A program made the translations under genes and the position numbers. This document shows, piece by piece, positions 1 to 7,513 of a stretch of 13,611 nt of DNA. Source of the DNA: Puniceicoccales bacterium (GTDB lineage Bacteria > Verrucomicrobiota > Verrucomicrobiia > Opitutales > UBA953); assembly GCA_031279675.1 (NCBI GenBank), contig JAITIB010000005.1, positions 1-13,611 of the forward strand, read 5' to 3'. Each line of letters opens with the position of its first letter. Position 1 is the first letter of the stretch. The notes under the pieces are model-generated. The model was not told the DNA's origin and made no database searches. It saw only the letters and a list, made by a program, of their open reading frames with translations.

Positions 1-1
1 C

Positions 2-307
2 GATTTCCTCTACACCGCGCCCAACGAAAAATTTGCGGAGCTGAAACAGAAAGCCCCGCCCGTGAAATACAAACGCTCCAAAGGCGGCCATTATCGCGAC
101 TGGATAAACGCCATCCGCACCGGCGGCAAAGCCGTGTCGGACTTCGCCTACGCCGCCCCGCTCACCGAAATCATTCTCATGGGCAACATCGCCCTGCGCC
201 TCAAACGCACACTCCACTGGGACGCCAAGCGCGGCGAATTCACCAACGACGCCGACGCCACCGCCCTCATCAAAGCCCCGCCCCCCCGCGCCGGTTTCCA
301 CGCATAG
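2..307 (+). CDS. Gfo/Idh/MocA-family oxidoreductase, C-terminal part (5' end outside window)
   Basis: Only the last 101 codons are present, open from base 2 to the TAG at 305-307. The translation contains GGHYRDWINAIRTGG, then an alanine-rich helix (DFAYAAPLTEIILMGNIALR), then a short strand around LHWD and a NDADATALI segment. This order matches the C-terminal end of NAD(P)-dependent sugar or inositol dehydrogenases of the Gfo/Idh/MocA family, where members found in Bacteroidota and Verrucomicrobiota commonly end in a tryptophan-aspartate strand and an 'NDxxAN' helix. The Rossmann cofactor domain and catalytic lysine lie upstream of the window, so substrate cannot be judged. The final PPPRAGFHA replaces the more usual arginine-glycine-tryptophan ending. 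The coding strand is C-rich, unlike the kinase gene that follows 66 bp later, so the two need not share a transcript. Confidence 0.8.
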   Translation, partial: DFLYTAPNEKFAELKQKAPPVKYKRSKGGHYRDWINAIRTGGKAVSDFAYAAPLTEIILMGNIALRLKRTLHWDAKRGEFTNDADATALIKAPPPRAGFHA

Positions 308-373
308 GCGCGGTCAATCGGCGGCCAGAACGGCCTGGATTGGGCCGCCGGGCAAGAAAGGGGCGCGGAAGCG

Positions 374-1819
374 ATGTTTCCGCTTTCCGATCTGGGGATA
401 ATGCGTTTTGCTGGCGGGCGTATGAGTCTTAGCGTTTCCCCCAAGCATGTCCCCGGGATTGATCCCGGATTCGTTCCCGCGGTTTTGTGGAACCGGGCAT
501 ATCGCGAACTGTGTGCGCGCACGCGCGGGGCCGCGCCGTTGACACTCTCGCTTGCGCGGCCCGACGGCACCGCATCGAGCTTTCACACGGCGTGCCTCCC
601 GCATGTGGAGGGTTTTGTGGAGCTGAACAGGATTTATATCGAGCGCATCGTGAAGTTCCTCCTGTGGGCGCGCGGCGGGAACAGGGTTTTTCTTGCGGGC
701 GCCCATGCGGAGCCGCTGGCGGCAATGTTGCGCAAGATCTATTGCGCGGGCGGAGAGCGCGCCTTCGATGATGATTTTGTCAAAAAGCTTTTCGACACCG
801 GTGTGACCTTTGAGGTGGTGGCCTCGGAGTCGGAGTTGCCCAAGGACGCCACCGCGCACCTGCCGTTGGGGCGCAACCTTGGCGGGTGCCGCATCGGGTT
901 TGACCTTGGGGGGAGTGATCGCAAGTGCGCGGCGCTGGTTGACGGCAAGGTGGTGTTCTCCGAGGAAGTGAAATGGGATCCGTATTTTCAGGGCGATCCG
1001 CAGTACCACTACGATGGCATTCAGGATACGTTGAAGCGCGCCGCGGCGCATCTGCCGCGCGTGGATGCGATCGGGGGCTCCTCGGCGGGGGTTTACATCA
1101 GCAACACGGTCCGGGTGGCGTCACTTTTTCGCGGGATCAAGGACGCGGGCGTTTTTGAGAAGCGCGTGAAGAACATGTTCCTCGACATTGCCGCGCAGTG
1201 GGGCGTGCCGTTCGAGGTGCTCAATGACGGTGACGTGACCGCGCTGGCGGGCTCGATGAGCATGGGGAAAAACGCTGTGCTGGGCATTGCCATGGGAACG
1301 AGTGTCGCCGCCGGTTACGTGGACCCCAAGGGGCGCGTGACGAACTGGTTGAGCGAGCTGGCGTTCGTCCCGTTGGATTACCGTGAAAATGGCCCGGCGG
1401 ACGAATGGTCGGGCGACCTTGGGTGCGCGGTGCAGTATTTCTCCCAGCAAGGCGTCGGGCGCTTGCTGCCTCTGGCCGGGATTGTGCTGCCGCCGGAAAT
1501 GAAACTGCCGGAGCAGCTGGAGGAATTGCAGCGTTTGCAAAAGGCGGGTGATCCGCGCGCGCTGAGGGTGTATGAGGCGATCGGCGTGTGCTTTGGGTAT
1601 TTTCTGGCGCACGTGGCGGAGTTTTACGCCTTTGAACACCTGCTCATCATGGGGCGTGTGACGAGCGGCGGCGGTGGCGATGTCATAATAGAAAAAGCCC
1701 GGCGTGTGCTGGAGGACGAGTTTCCCTTGTTGAAAATCAACCTCGTCGTCCCGGATGAGAAGGACAAGCGCCATGGGCAGGCAATTGCCGCGGCCAGTCT
1801 GCCGTCCACACGGAAGTGA
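374..1819 (+). CDS. ROK-like sugar kinase (ASKHA fold), N-terminally extended subfamily
   Basis: This 481-residue protein probably phosphorylates a sugar or amino sugar with ATP in the cytoplasm. The actin-like ATPase signatures are visible: phosphate-1 loop IGFDLGGSDRK (174-184), a LNDGDVTALAG segment (283-293) in which D285 would be the catalytic base, and the phosphate-2 loop GIAMGTSVAAGYVD (304-317). A conserved-looking LLIMGRVTSGGGG turn (423-435) and DEKDKRHGQAIAAASLP (461-477) close the C-lobe. The usual ROK zinc motif (CxCGxxGC) is absent. About 170 residues precede the phosphate-1 loop, more than in classical glucokinases; I recall relatives with this layout annotated as ROK proteins. 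There is no helix-turn-helix, so a repressor role is unlikely. The ATG at 374 has AAGGGG about 11 bases upstream; ATGs at 401 and 422 are alternatives, and 422 (MSLSVSPKHV) gives 465 residues. Substrate unknown. Confidence 0.8.
   Translation: MFPLSDLGIMRFAGGRMSLSVSPKHVPGIDPGFVPAVLWNRAYRELCARTRGAAPLTLSLARPDGTASSFHTACLPHVEGFVELNRIYIERIVKFLLWARGGNRVFLAGAHAEPLAAMLRKIYCAGGERAFDDDFVKKLFDTGVTFEVVASESELPKDATAHLPLGRNLGGCRIGFDLGGSDRKCAALVDGKVVFSEEVKWDPYFQGDPQYHYDGIQDTLKRAAAHLPRVDAIGGSSAGVYISNTVRVASLFRGIKDAGVFEKRVKNMFLDIAAQWGVPFEVLNDGDVTALAGSMSMGKNAVLGIAMGTSVAAGYVDPKGRVTNWLSELAFVPLDYRENGPADEWSGDLGCAVQYFSQQGVGRLLPLAGIVLPPEMKLPEQLEELQRLQKAGDPRALRVYEAIGVCFGYFLAHVAEFYAFEHLLIMGRVTSGGGGDVIIEKARRVLEDEFPLLKINLVVPDEKDKRHGQAIAAASLPSTRK
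453..468. repeat. Perfect 7-bp inverted repeat near the kinase start
   Basis: CCGGGAT, a TG spacer, then ATCCCGG form an uninterrupted inverted repeat inside the first codons of the kinase gene, about 30 bp after the alternative start at 422. It encodes part of PGIDPG, so it may simply be a by-product of the glycine-proline codons. An operator or early mRNA hairpin is possible but unsupported by anything else I can see. Confidence 0.3.
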
Positions 1820-1831
1820 GGGCCGTCCCCT

Positions 1832-4102
1832 GTGGGCATGAGTGCGGATGCCGCCACCGTCGTCGAAGTGCTGCCGTTTGACGGAGGCGGGCGGGTGTAT
1901 TCCTATGCCGTTCCCGAGGCGTTGCGCGGGAAAATCCTCCCCGGGCAGCTTGTGCGCGTGCCACTGGGCAGGGCATCCCGGCTTGGCGTGGTGTGGCCGA
2001 CGGTGTCGGAAGGGGCGGGGCGTTTTCAGGAAATTTCCCGGATAAGACCCATCCAGCAACTTTGCCGGGAGACGCCGGTGTTGTCCGCGGACTTGCCCCG
2101 GCTGGCAACATGGATTGCCCGCTATTACGCGGCCTCGCTCAATTCCGTGCTTGAGACGGTCCTGCCCGTCGTTGTGCGGCAGGGGGTGCGAGTGGCCGTT
2201 GAAAAGAAACTCGGCGTTCTCCGCCGGCTCGACGCCGTTGAGCTTGAGGCGTTGCGCCGCCGTGCGCCGCGGCAGGCGGCGTTGTATGATTTTCTTGCGC
2301 GGCAGACGGGCGCCGTTGACCGCTCAGGCACGCTCAGGCAGCTGTCCGTTGGCGCCGCGGCGTGCGCCGCGCTTGTGGAGCGTGGCATTGTTGGCGAGAA
2401 CACGGGGCAGCTTTACCGCGATGCCTATGATGATGAGTTGGGCGGGGGCGAACTTGCTGCCGCGACGCCACCTGTGCTCAACAGCGCGCAGCAGGGCGCG
2501 CTGGACGCCGTCCTTGGCGCGCTGTCCGCGCGGCGTTTTCACTCGCATCTCCTGCACGGCGTCACCGGCTCCGGGAAGACCGAGGTTTACCTTGGTGCGA
2601 TACGTTCGGTGGTGGCCCAGGGCGGCTCGGCGATTTTTCTCGTGCCCGAGGTGGCGTTGACGCCGCAAACCGTGGGGCGTTTGCGGCAGCGGCTGGCGGA
2701 TTCCGGGACGCGCGTCGTTGTCTGGCACAGCCATCTCTCGGCGGGGGAGCGCTTTGATGCGTGGATGGCGATGGCGCGCGGGGAGGCGCGTGTCGTGGCG
2801 GGCGCGCGCTCGGCGGTTTTCGCCCCGGTGAAAGACCTGCGCCTCGTGGTCGTGGACGAGGAGCATGAGCCGTCCTACAAGCAGGGTGAGACGCCGCTTT
2901 ATCACGCGCGGGACGTCGCCGTGTACCGGGCGTCGCTCAACGGTGCCGTTGCGCTGCTCGGCTCCGCGACGCCATCGCTGGAGTCCATGTCCAACGTGCG
3001 CTCGGGCAAATATGGCACAAGCAGCCTGCCTGCGCGCGTGGATGACCGTGGGATGCCCCCGATGCGCATTCTCGACATGCGGCGCGAGCTCCTGCACATG
3101 CGCGGGCCGCAACGCGTGCTTGCCCGCCCGCTTGTGGACGCCTTGCGTCTGCGCCTTGAGCGGCGCGAGCAGAGCATCCTGTTCCTCAACCGGCGCGGGT
3201 TTGCGCGCATGATGATCTGCCCCGATTGCGGGCACGTGGCGGGGTGCGCGCACTGCAGCCTTGCGCTCACGCACCATCGTTCCAACCAGACCTTGCGCTG
3301 CCATGCGTGCGGGCACACCGCGCCCGTCCCGTCGTCATGCCCCGTGTGCCATTCGCCAAAGTTCAACGGGCGCGGCGCCGGGACGCAAAAGCTTGAGGCG
3401 GCCCTGCTGTGCGTGCTGCCGCAGGCGCGCGTGGTGCGGCTCGATGCCGACACGATGGGGCGCAAGAATCTTTTTCGCGAGGTGCTGTCGGATTTTCGCA
3501 AGGGGAAGACCGACATATTGCTGGGCACCCAGATGCTTGCGAAGGGGCTGGATTTTCCGAACGTGACGCTTGTGGGCATTGTGGACGCGGATCTGTCGTT
3601 GCACGTTCCGGATTTTCGCGCCGCGGAGCGCACCTTTCAGTTGCTCGTCCAGGTGTCCGGGCGCGCCGGGCGTGGTGACCGTGCGGGCGAGGTCTTTGTG
3701 CAAACATTCACCCCCGGGGCGGCGCCGGTGCAGTTTGCCAAAAGGGCGGATTTCGAGGGATTTCTTGGGGACGAGCTTGAGCGGCGACGAGAGCATGGAT
3801 ACCCGCCGGCGCGCCACCTGATCCGCCATTTGTTTCGCGGGCGAAACGGGGACAAGGTCGCCTTTGGCGCCAACGGGTGGGTGCAATTTCTTGAGGCAAA
3901 CATGCCTCCGGGTCTTGTCGAGATACGCGGCCCCGCGGCGTGCGCCGTGGAGCGCTTGCAGGATAATTACCGCTGGAACGTGTGGTATTTCACGGAGCGC
4001 GTCATGAATGCCGTTTCCCTCCTGTGCGAATTGCGCACCCGGTTCACATTCCCCCCGGACGTCTCGGATGTGCTTGATGTGGACGCCGTGGACGTGGGGT
4101 AG
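1832..4102 (+). CDS. priA: PriA, primosomal protein N' (replication-restart 3'-5' DNA helicase)
   Basis: PriA recognises stalled or repaired forks and loads the replicative helicase away from the origin. This 756-residue protein matches the family length (E. coli 732). In order it shows an N-terminal 3' DNA-binding region, a Walker A motif GVTGSGKT (243-250), a DEEH box (342-345), and the PriA zinc domain with eight cysteines (C463, C466, C472, C475, C490, C493, C503, C506). After these come the second helicase lobe with LLGTQMLAKGLDFPNVT, DADLSLHVPDFRAAER and the arginine-finger motif QVSGRAGRGD. The chosen GTG start lies 10 bases after TGAGG (1817-1821), which contains the stop codon of the kinase gene, implying translational coupling; ATG 1838 (two codons later) is the alternative but its spacing is 16. 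It shares the G-rich coding strand of the kinase gene. Confidence 0.96.
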   Translation: MGMSADAATVVEVLPFDGGGRVYSYAVPEALRGKILPGQLVRVPLGRASRLGVVWPTVSEGAGRFQEISRIRPIQQLCRETPVLSADLPRLATWIARYYAASLNSVLETVLPVVVRQGVRVAVEKKLGVLRRLDAVELEALRRRAPRQAALYDFLARQTGAVDRSGTLRQLSVGAAACAALVERGIVGENTGQLYRDAYDDELGGGELAAATPPVLNSAQQGALDAVLGALSARRFHSHLLHGVTGSGKTEVYLGAIRSVVAQGGSAIFLVPEVALTPQTVGRLRQRLADSGTRVVVWHSHLSAGERFDAWMAMARGEARVVAGARSAVFAPVKDLRLVVVDEEHEPSYKQGETPLYHARDVAVYRASLNGAVALLGSATPSLESMSNVRSGKYGTSSLPARVDDRGMPPMRILDMRRELLHMRGPQRVLARPLVDALRLRLERREQSILFLNRRGFARMMICPDCGHVAGCAHCSLALTHHRSNQTLRCHACGHTAPVPSSCPVCHSPKFNGRGAGTQKLEAALLCVLPQARVVRLDADTMGRKNLFREVLSDFRKGKTDILLGTQMLAKGLDFPNVTLVGIVDADLSLHVPDFRAAERTFQLLVQVSGRAGRGDRAGEVFVQTFTPGAAPVQFAKRADFEGFLGDELERRREHGYPPARHLIRHLFRGRNGDKVAFGANGWVQFLEANMPPGLVEIRGPAACAVERLQDNYRWNVWYFTERVMNAVSLLCELRTRFTFPPDVSDVLDVDAVDVG

Positions 4103-4165
4103 GGGCGCGCCGCCTTGGTTTCTCCTTGCGCCTTGCGTCAGGATTTGGACGCTCCGCCGTCCTTT

Positions 4166-5062
4166 ATGAAAGCCAGCACCGATGCCGCAAACCCGTTCCT
4201 CATGATCGGACTCCCCAAGGGAAGCCTTGAAGAGTCCACCCTCGCCCTCTTTGCCAAGGCGGGGTATCCCGTGACCAAAAGCTCGCGTTCCTACCGCCCC
4301 ACCTTTGACGACCCCGAGCTTGATGGACGCTTTGTGCGGGCGCAGGAAATCGCCCGCTACGTCGAGCATGGTTTTTTTGACTGCGGGCTCACCGGTTACG
4401 ACTGGATTGCCGAGAACAACGCCGATGTCCACGAGGTTTGCGACCTTGTTTACAGCCGCGCCTCCAACGTCCAAAGCCGCTGGGTCATTTGCGTTCCCGA
4501 AAGCTCCCCCATCCGCACTGTCAAGGATTTGCAGGACAAGCGCATTTCCACCGAGCTTGTCGAGACCACGCGCCGCTTTCTTGGCACCCATGGTGTCACC
4601 GCGCACGTCGAGTTTTCGTGGGGCGCCACCGAGGTCAAGGTTCCTGATCTTGCGGACGCCATCGTGGATCTCACCGAGACCGGAAGTTCCATCAAGGCAA
4701 ACAAGTTGCGCATCATTGACACGATCCTCACGACCAACACCAAGCTCATCGCCAACAAGATGGCGTGGGCTGACACCCGCAAGAGGGCCAAGATCGAGGC
4801 CATCGCCCTCCTCATTCAGGCCGCGCTCAACGCCGCCACGCTCGTCGGCCTCAAGTTCAATCTTCCCAAGAGCGCGCTTGCCGCCCTCAGCGCGCAACTT
4901 CCCGCGTTGCGCAACCCCACCATCGCCCCCCTTTCCAATCCCGAGTGGATTGCGGTGGAAACCATCACCGACCACAAGCATGTCCGTGAAATCGTTCCCA
5001 CGCTCAAGGCGCACAAGGCGGAGGGCATTGTCGAGTATCCCCTTAACAAGGTTATTTATTAG
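4166..5062 (+). CDS. hisG: ATP phosphoribosyltransferase, long form (HisG-L)
   Basis: HisG catalyses the first committed step of histidine synthesis, condensing ATP with PRPP, and is feedback-inhibited by histidine. The 298-residue protein begins its core with MIGLPKGSLEES (13-24) and carries the PRPP loop around IVDLTETGSS (166-175, D168). After about residue 215 it has the extra ACT/PII-like regulatory domain of long-form enzymes, recognisable by NPTIAPLSNPEWIAVETI and the terminal GIVEYPLNKVIY. A long form does not need the HisZ partner. The ATG at 4166 places the core close to the family N-terminus, but no Shine-Dalgarno lies before it. A TTG at 4115 with AGGGG at 4101-4105 would add 17 unfamily-like residues and cannot be excluded. 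The coding strand is C-rich, in contrast to priA. No other his gene is in the window. Confidence 0.95.
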   Translation: MKASTDAANPFLMIGLPKGSLEESTLALFAKAGYPVTKSSRSYRPTFDDPELDGRFVRAQEIARYVEHGFFDCGLTGYDWIAENNADVHEVCDLVYSRASNVQSRWVICVPESSPIRTVKDLQDKRISTELVETTRRFLGTHGVTAHVEFSWGATEVKVPDLADAIVDLTETGSSIKANKLRIIDTILTTNTKLIANKMAWADTRKRAKIEAIALLIQAALNAATLVGLKFNLPKSALAALSAQLPALRNPTIAPLSNPEWIAVETITDHKHVREIVPTLKAHKAEGIVEYPLNKVIY

Positions 5063-5124
5063 CGGGGCGGTTCCTGTGGCGCGGCCCTGCCGGGCGCGCG
5101 TTCCTTCGTGAGGGCGACACAGCC

Positions 5125-5724
5125 ATGGAGCAGCCTTGTTTTCCCCATTTTGAGAAGGCCCTTTTGCGTGACCGCATGAGGGAGCTTTGCCGGGTGCATT
5201 GTGCGCGGACAACGCCTGCCGGGCGCGAGGCCGCCGCGCGGGCCCTCCTTGCGCAGCTCCTCCGGCATCCCGCGTGGAAGTCAATCCGGAGGCCCGTGCT
5301 CTATTGTGCCACCGTTTCCGAGGCGCCCACTCATGCCGTGCATGCGCATTGCCTGCGGCACAAGCTTTGGGTTCACCTGCCCCGCATCGCACCCGATGGG
5401 CGGCTGACCTTGCACCGCGTTGGCCCGGGCACGCCGCTCGTTTCCGGCGCCCACGGCATTGTCGAGCCTCCGCCGGACGCACCGGGAGTTGCGCCCTGCG
5501 AGACTGACTTTGTCCTGGTCCCCGGCCTTGCCTTCGATCTTTCCGGGCGCAGGCTCGGGCATGGACGCGGTTGTTACGACAGGCTTTTCGCCACTCTCCC
5601 CGCCGGCATCCCGCGCATTGCCTTTGCCTACGACTGGCAGATCCTCCCTGCCATTCCCGCCGCCCCGCATGACGTGCCCGTCCACGGCATTGTCACTCCC
5701 GCGCGGGGGCTGGTGCCGGGGTGA
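5125..5724 (+). CDS. fau: 5-formyltetrahydrofolate cyclo-ligase (MTHFS)
   Basis: This cytoplasmic enzyme uses ATP to convert 5-formyl-THF to 5,10-methenyl-THF, returning a stored folate to the one-carbon pool. The 199-residue length is normal for the family. The N-terminal KALLRDRM (11-18) matches the family's basic K..LR start. The diagnostic segment is DFVLVPGLAFDLSGRRLGHG (128-147) followed by RGCYDR (148-153), which forms the ATP/substrate loop; the C-terminal PHDVPVHGIVTP (181-192) fits the conserved strand ending in 'ivT'. The ATG has GTGAGG (5108-5113) about 11 bases upstream. The gene ends in a convergent arrangement with the RNase gene, 10 bp between stop codons. Another folate enzyme, dihydrofolate reductase, is encoded on the opposite arm. 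Confidence 0.95.
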   Translation: MEQPCFPHFEKALLRDRMRELCRVHCARTTPAGREAAARALLAQLLRHPAWKSIRRPVLYCATVSEAPTHAVHAHCLRHKLWVHLPRIAPDGRLTLHRVGPGTPLVSGAHGIVEPPPDAPGVAPCETDFVLVPGLAFDLSGRRLGHGRGCYDRLFATLPAGIPRIAFAYDWQILPAIPAAPHDVPVHGIVTPARGLVPG

Positions 5725-5739
5725 CGGGGCGTTGTCACC
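5720..5739. terminator. Inverted repeat holding both convergent stop codons (possible weak bidirectional terminator)
   Basis: GGTGAC (5720-5725) and GTCACC (5734-5739) form a perfect 6-bp stem with an 8-base loop. The TGA of the cyclo-ligase gene (5722-5724) lies in the left arm and the TGA of the RNase gene (5735-5737, minus strand) in the right arm. Neither side has a run of T after the stem, so intrinsic termination would be weak. It is the only hairpin I see between the two transcription directions. Confidence 0.4.
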
Positions 5740-7474
5740 GCAGTTCGTCCCCGGTTTCCACGTTGATGATCTTGAAGTTCTCGACGTGGTAGGAGGGGTC
5801 CGCCCGGAAGGCGAGGTGCACCTTGTAGGCGCGTTCCATGTCCTCAAGGTATCCGCGGTCTTCCTCGCGAAGGCGCTCCAGGTTTATCGGGTGGAGAAAA
5901 ACACGGAGGGAAAGCGAGCGGGTGGTGTTTTCTTTTTGGGAACGGAAGCGCCGGATGATGCTTATGAGGCGGCGTTGAATCTCGACGCTCATGGTGCGCG
6001 GGTTTTTCACGATGCCGCGTCCGTGGCAGTAGGGGCATGAGGTGTAGATCCCGGTGGTGTTGGACTCGGTCTGGCGCTGGCGTGTCATTTGGATGATGCC
6101 GAGCATGGAGATGGGAAGGATCTGGCTCTTGGCGCGGTCGTTCGCCATCTCGTCGCGCAGCGCCTGGTGGACGTCGCGGCGGTCGCGCGGGTTTTTCATG
6201 TCGATCGTGTCGATGATGACGAGCCCGCCGAGGTTACGCAGGCGGATTTGCCGGGCGGCCTCGCGCACGGCCTCAAGGTTGGCCTGGAGGATGAAGTCCT
6301 TGCCGTCCTTGTTGGCACCCTTGTGCCCGCCGGTGTTCACGTCGATGGCGGTGAGCGCCTCTGTTTCGTCGATCACGATTTCGCCTCCGCTGGGCAGGGG
6401 TACCCGTCGTTGGAAGGTTTGCTCGATCTGGCGCTCGATGTTGAAGCGTTCGAAGATGGGAATGTTGGCGCGGTAGAGGACGACTTTGTTCTTGGAGCGC
6501 GGGGAGATCTCGGCGACGGACTGGAGGATGGATTCGTAGTCTTCCTGGGAGTCCACGAGGATGCGGTCTATGTCCTCGGTGAGGAAATCGCGCACGGTGC
6601 GTTCGACGAGACCGGGCTCCTGGTGGAGGACGGCGGGCTTGGTGGTGTTGTTGATGATGTGGCAGATGCGCTCCCATTTTTTCAGGAGCATGTGCAGGTC
6701 GCGGACGAAGTAGGGGCGGCGTTTGCCCTCGCCGGCGGTGCGGATGATGATGCCCATGCCCTCCGGGATGGCGACTTCGCGGAGGATGCGTTTCAGGCGT
6801 TCGCGTTCGACGGAGTCCTCGATTTTGCGCGAGATGCCGCATTGCCCGCTAAAGGGCATGAGGACGATGAAGCGCCCGGGAAGGGCGATGTTCGTCGTGG
6901 TGCGCGGGCCCTTGGTCCCGATTTGCTCCTTGGTGACTTGGATGACTATCTCGGAGCCGACGGGGAAGAGGGTCGGGATGTCCTTTGTGGTGTAGAGGGT
7001 GCGGTTCTTTTTTTGCTCCGCGCTCTCGTTGTCACGGATGAACTCGACGGAGGAGTCGTTGGCGGCGGGGAGCATGTCCCAGTAGTGGAGGAATGCGTTC
7101 TTGGCCTGCCCGATGTCAACGAAGGCGGCCTTGAGCCCATGTTCGAGATTTTGGACGCGCCCCTTGAAGATGGAGCCGGCCATGCGGCTCTCGCCCTTGC
7201 GCTCGATGTCGAATTTCTCAAGCACGCCGTTGGTGAGCAGGGCGACGCGTTTTTCGAGTGATTCGGAGTTGATGATGAGTTCGCGATACGTGTCGCGCGT
7301 GGATGAGAAGTGTTTCATGATGCGTTGGAGCACGGGGAGTTTTTTTGCGCGCACGCGGGCCTCATCGCGAAGCTGCCGTGCGTTGATGGGCGCGGAATTG
7401 CGTTCCGTTGGAGGGGAACGCAGGTCGTCATGGTCGTCATTTGGGTTGGGACCGGGAAATTCGATGTCTGGCAT
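5735..7474 (-). CDS. rng: Ribonuclease G/E family endoribonuclease
   Basis: Members of this family cut single-stranded AU-rich RNA in rRNA maturation and mRNA decay. The 579-residue protein shows an S1 RNA-binding domain from about residue 96 (FKGRVQNLEHGLKAAFVDIG, 103-122), then the RNase H-like and 5'-sensor segments with TKGPRTTTNIALPGRFIVLMP (187-207). The catalytic motifs are TEALTAIDVNTG (371-382, D378) and GLVIIDTIDM (417-426, D422), and a CPYC zinc-link motif (480-483) suggests the usual dimer. It lacks the long unstructured degradosome tail of E. coli RNase E, so RNase G is the better name. About 60 residues precede the family core, acidic then basic. The ATG at 7474 has no Shine-Dalgarno; ATG 7318 would remove 52 residues. 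It lies 39 bp after rodA, an association also known from the mre region of other bacteria. The coding strand is C-rich. Confidence 0.93.
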   Translation of the reverse strand: MPDIEFPGPNPNDDHDDLRSPPTERNSAPINARQLRDEARVRAKKLPVLQRIMKHFSSTRDTYRELIINSESLEKRVALLTNGVLEKFDIERKGESRMAGSIFKGRVQNLEHGLKAAFVDIGQAKNAFLHYWDMLPAANDSSVEFIRDNESAEQKKNRTLYTTKDIPTLFPVGSEIVIQVTKEQIGTKGPRTTTNIALPGRFIVLMPFSGQCGISRKIEDSVERERLKRILREVAIPEGMGIIIRTAGEGKRRPYFVRDLHMLLKKWERICHIINNTTKPAVLHQEPGLVERTVRDFLTEDIDRILVDSQEDYESILQSVAEISPRSKNKVVLYRANIPIFERFNIERQIEQTFQRRVPLPSGGEIVIDETEALTAIDVNTGGHKGANKDGKDFILQANLEAVREAARQIRLRNLGGLVIIDTIDMKNPRDRRDVHQALRDEMANDRAKSQILPISMLGIIQMTRQRQTESNTTGIYTSCPYCHGRGIVKNPRTMSVEIQRRLISIIRRFRSQKENTTRSLSLRVFLHPINLERLREEDRGYLEDMERAYKVHLAFRADPSYHVENFKIINVETGDELR

Positions 7475-7498
7475 GGTTGGTGGAGTCTCGTCCGTTGG

Positions 7499-7507
7499 TT
7501 TTTTTTT
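7499..7507 (-). other. A9 tract in the rodA-rng intercistronic leader
   Basis: The + strand reads nine T, so the leftward mRNA carries nine A residues 24 bases before the rng start codon, in an otherwise GC-rich context and without a recognisable Shine-Dalgarno. Such single-stranded A-rich leaders can bind ribosomal protein S1 or serve as RNase E/G targets. Here this is only a suggestion from position and composition. Confidence 0.3.
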
Positions 7508-7513
7508 GCTGGG

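Noticed and set aside
4124..4137. Two tandem CCTTGCG copies
   Set aside because: Only two 7-bp copies in a GC-rich spacer, with no further occurrence that would suggest a functional repeat.
4103..4165. Histidine attenuator leader before hisG
   Set aside because: The short frame from TTG 4115 contains no histidine codon run and there is no terminator/antiterminator pair with a T-tract.
3335..5482. A 715-codon minus-strand open frame antisense to priA, hisG and the cyclo-ligase gene
   Set aside because: It has no recognisable motif, low-complexity Arg/Gly/Ala content, and lies opposite three confidently identified genes; long antisense frames are common in GC-rich DNA.
6089..7261. A 390-codon plus-strand frame antisense to the RNase gene
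   Set aside because: The acidic Asp/Val/Leu-rich translation mirrors the RNase codons; the opposite strand carries all RNase E/G catalytic motifs.
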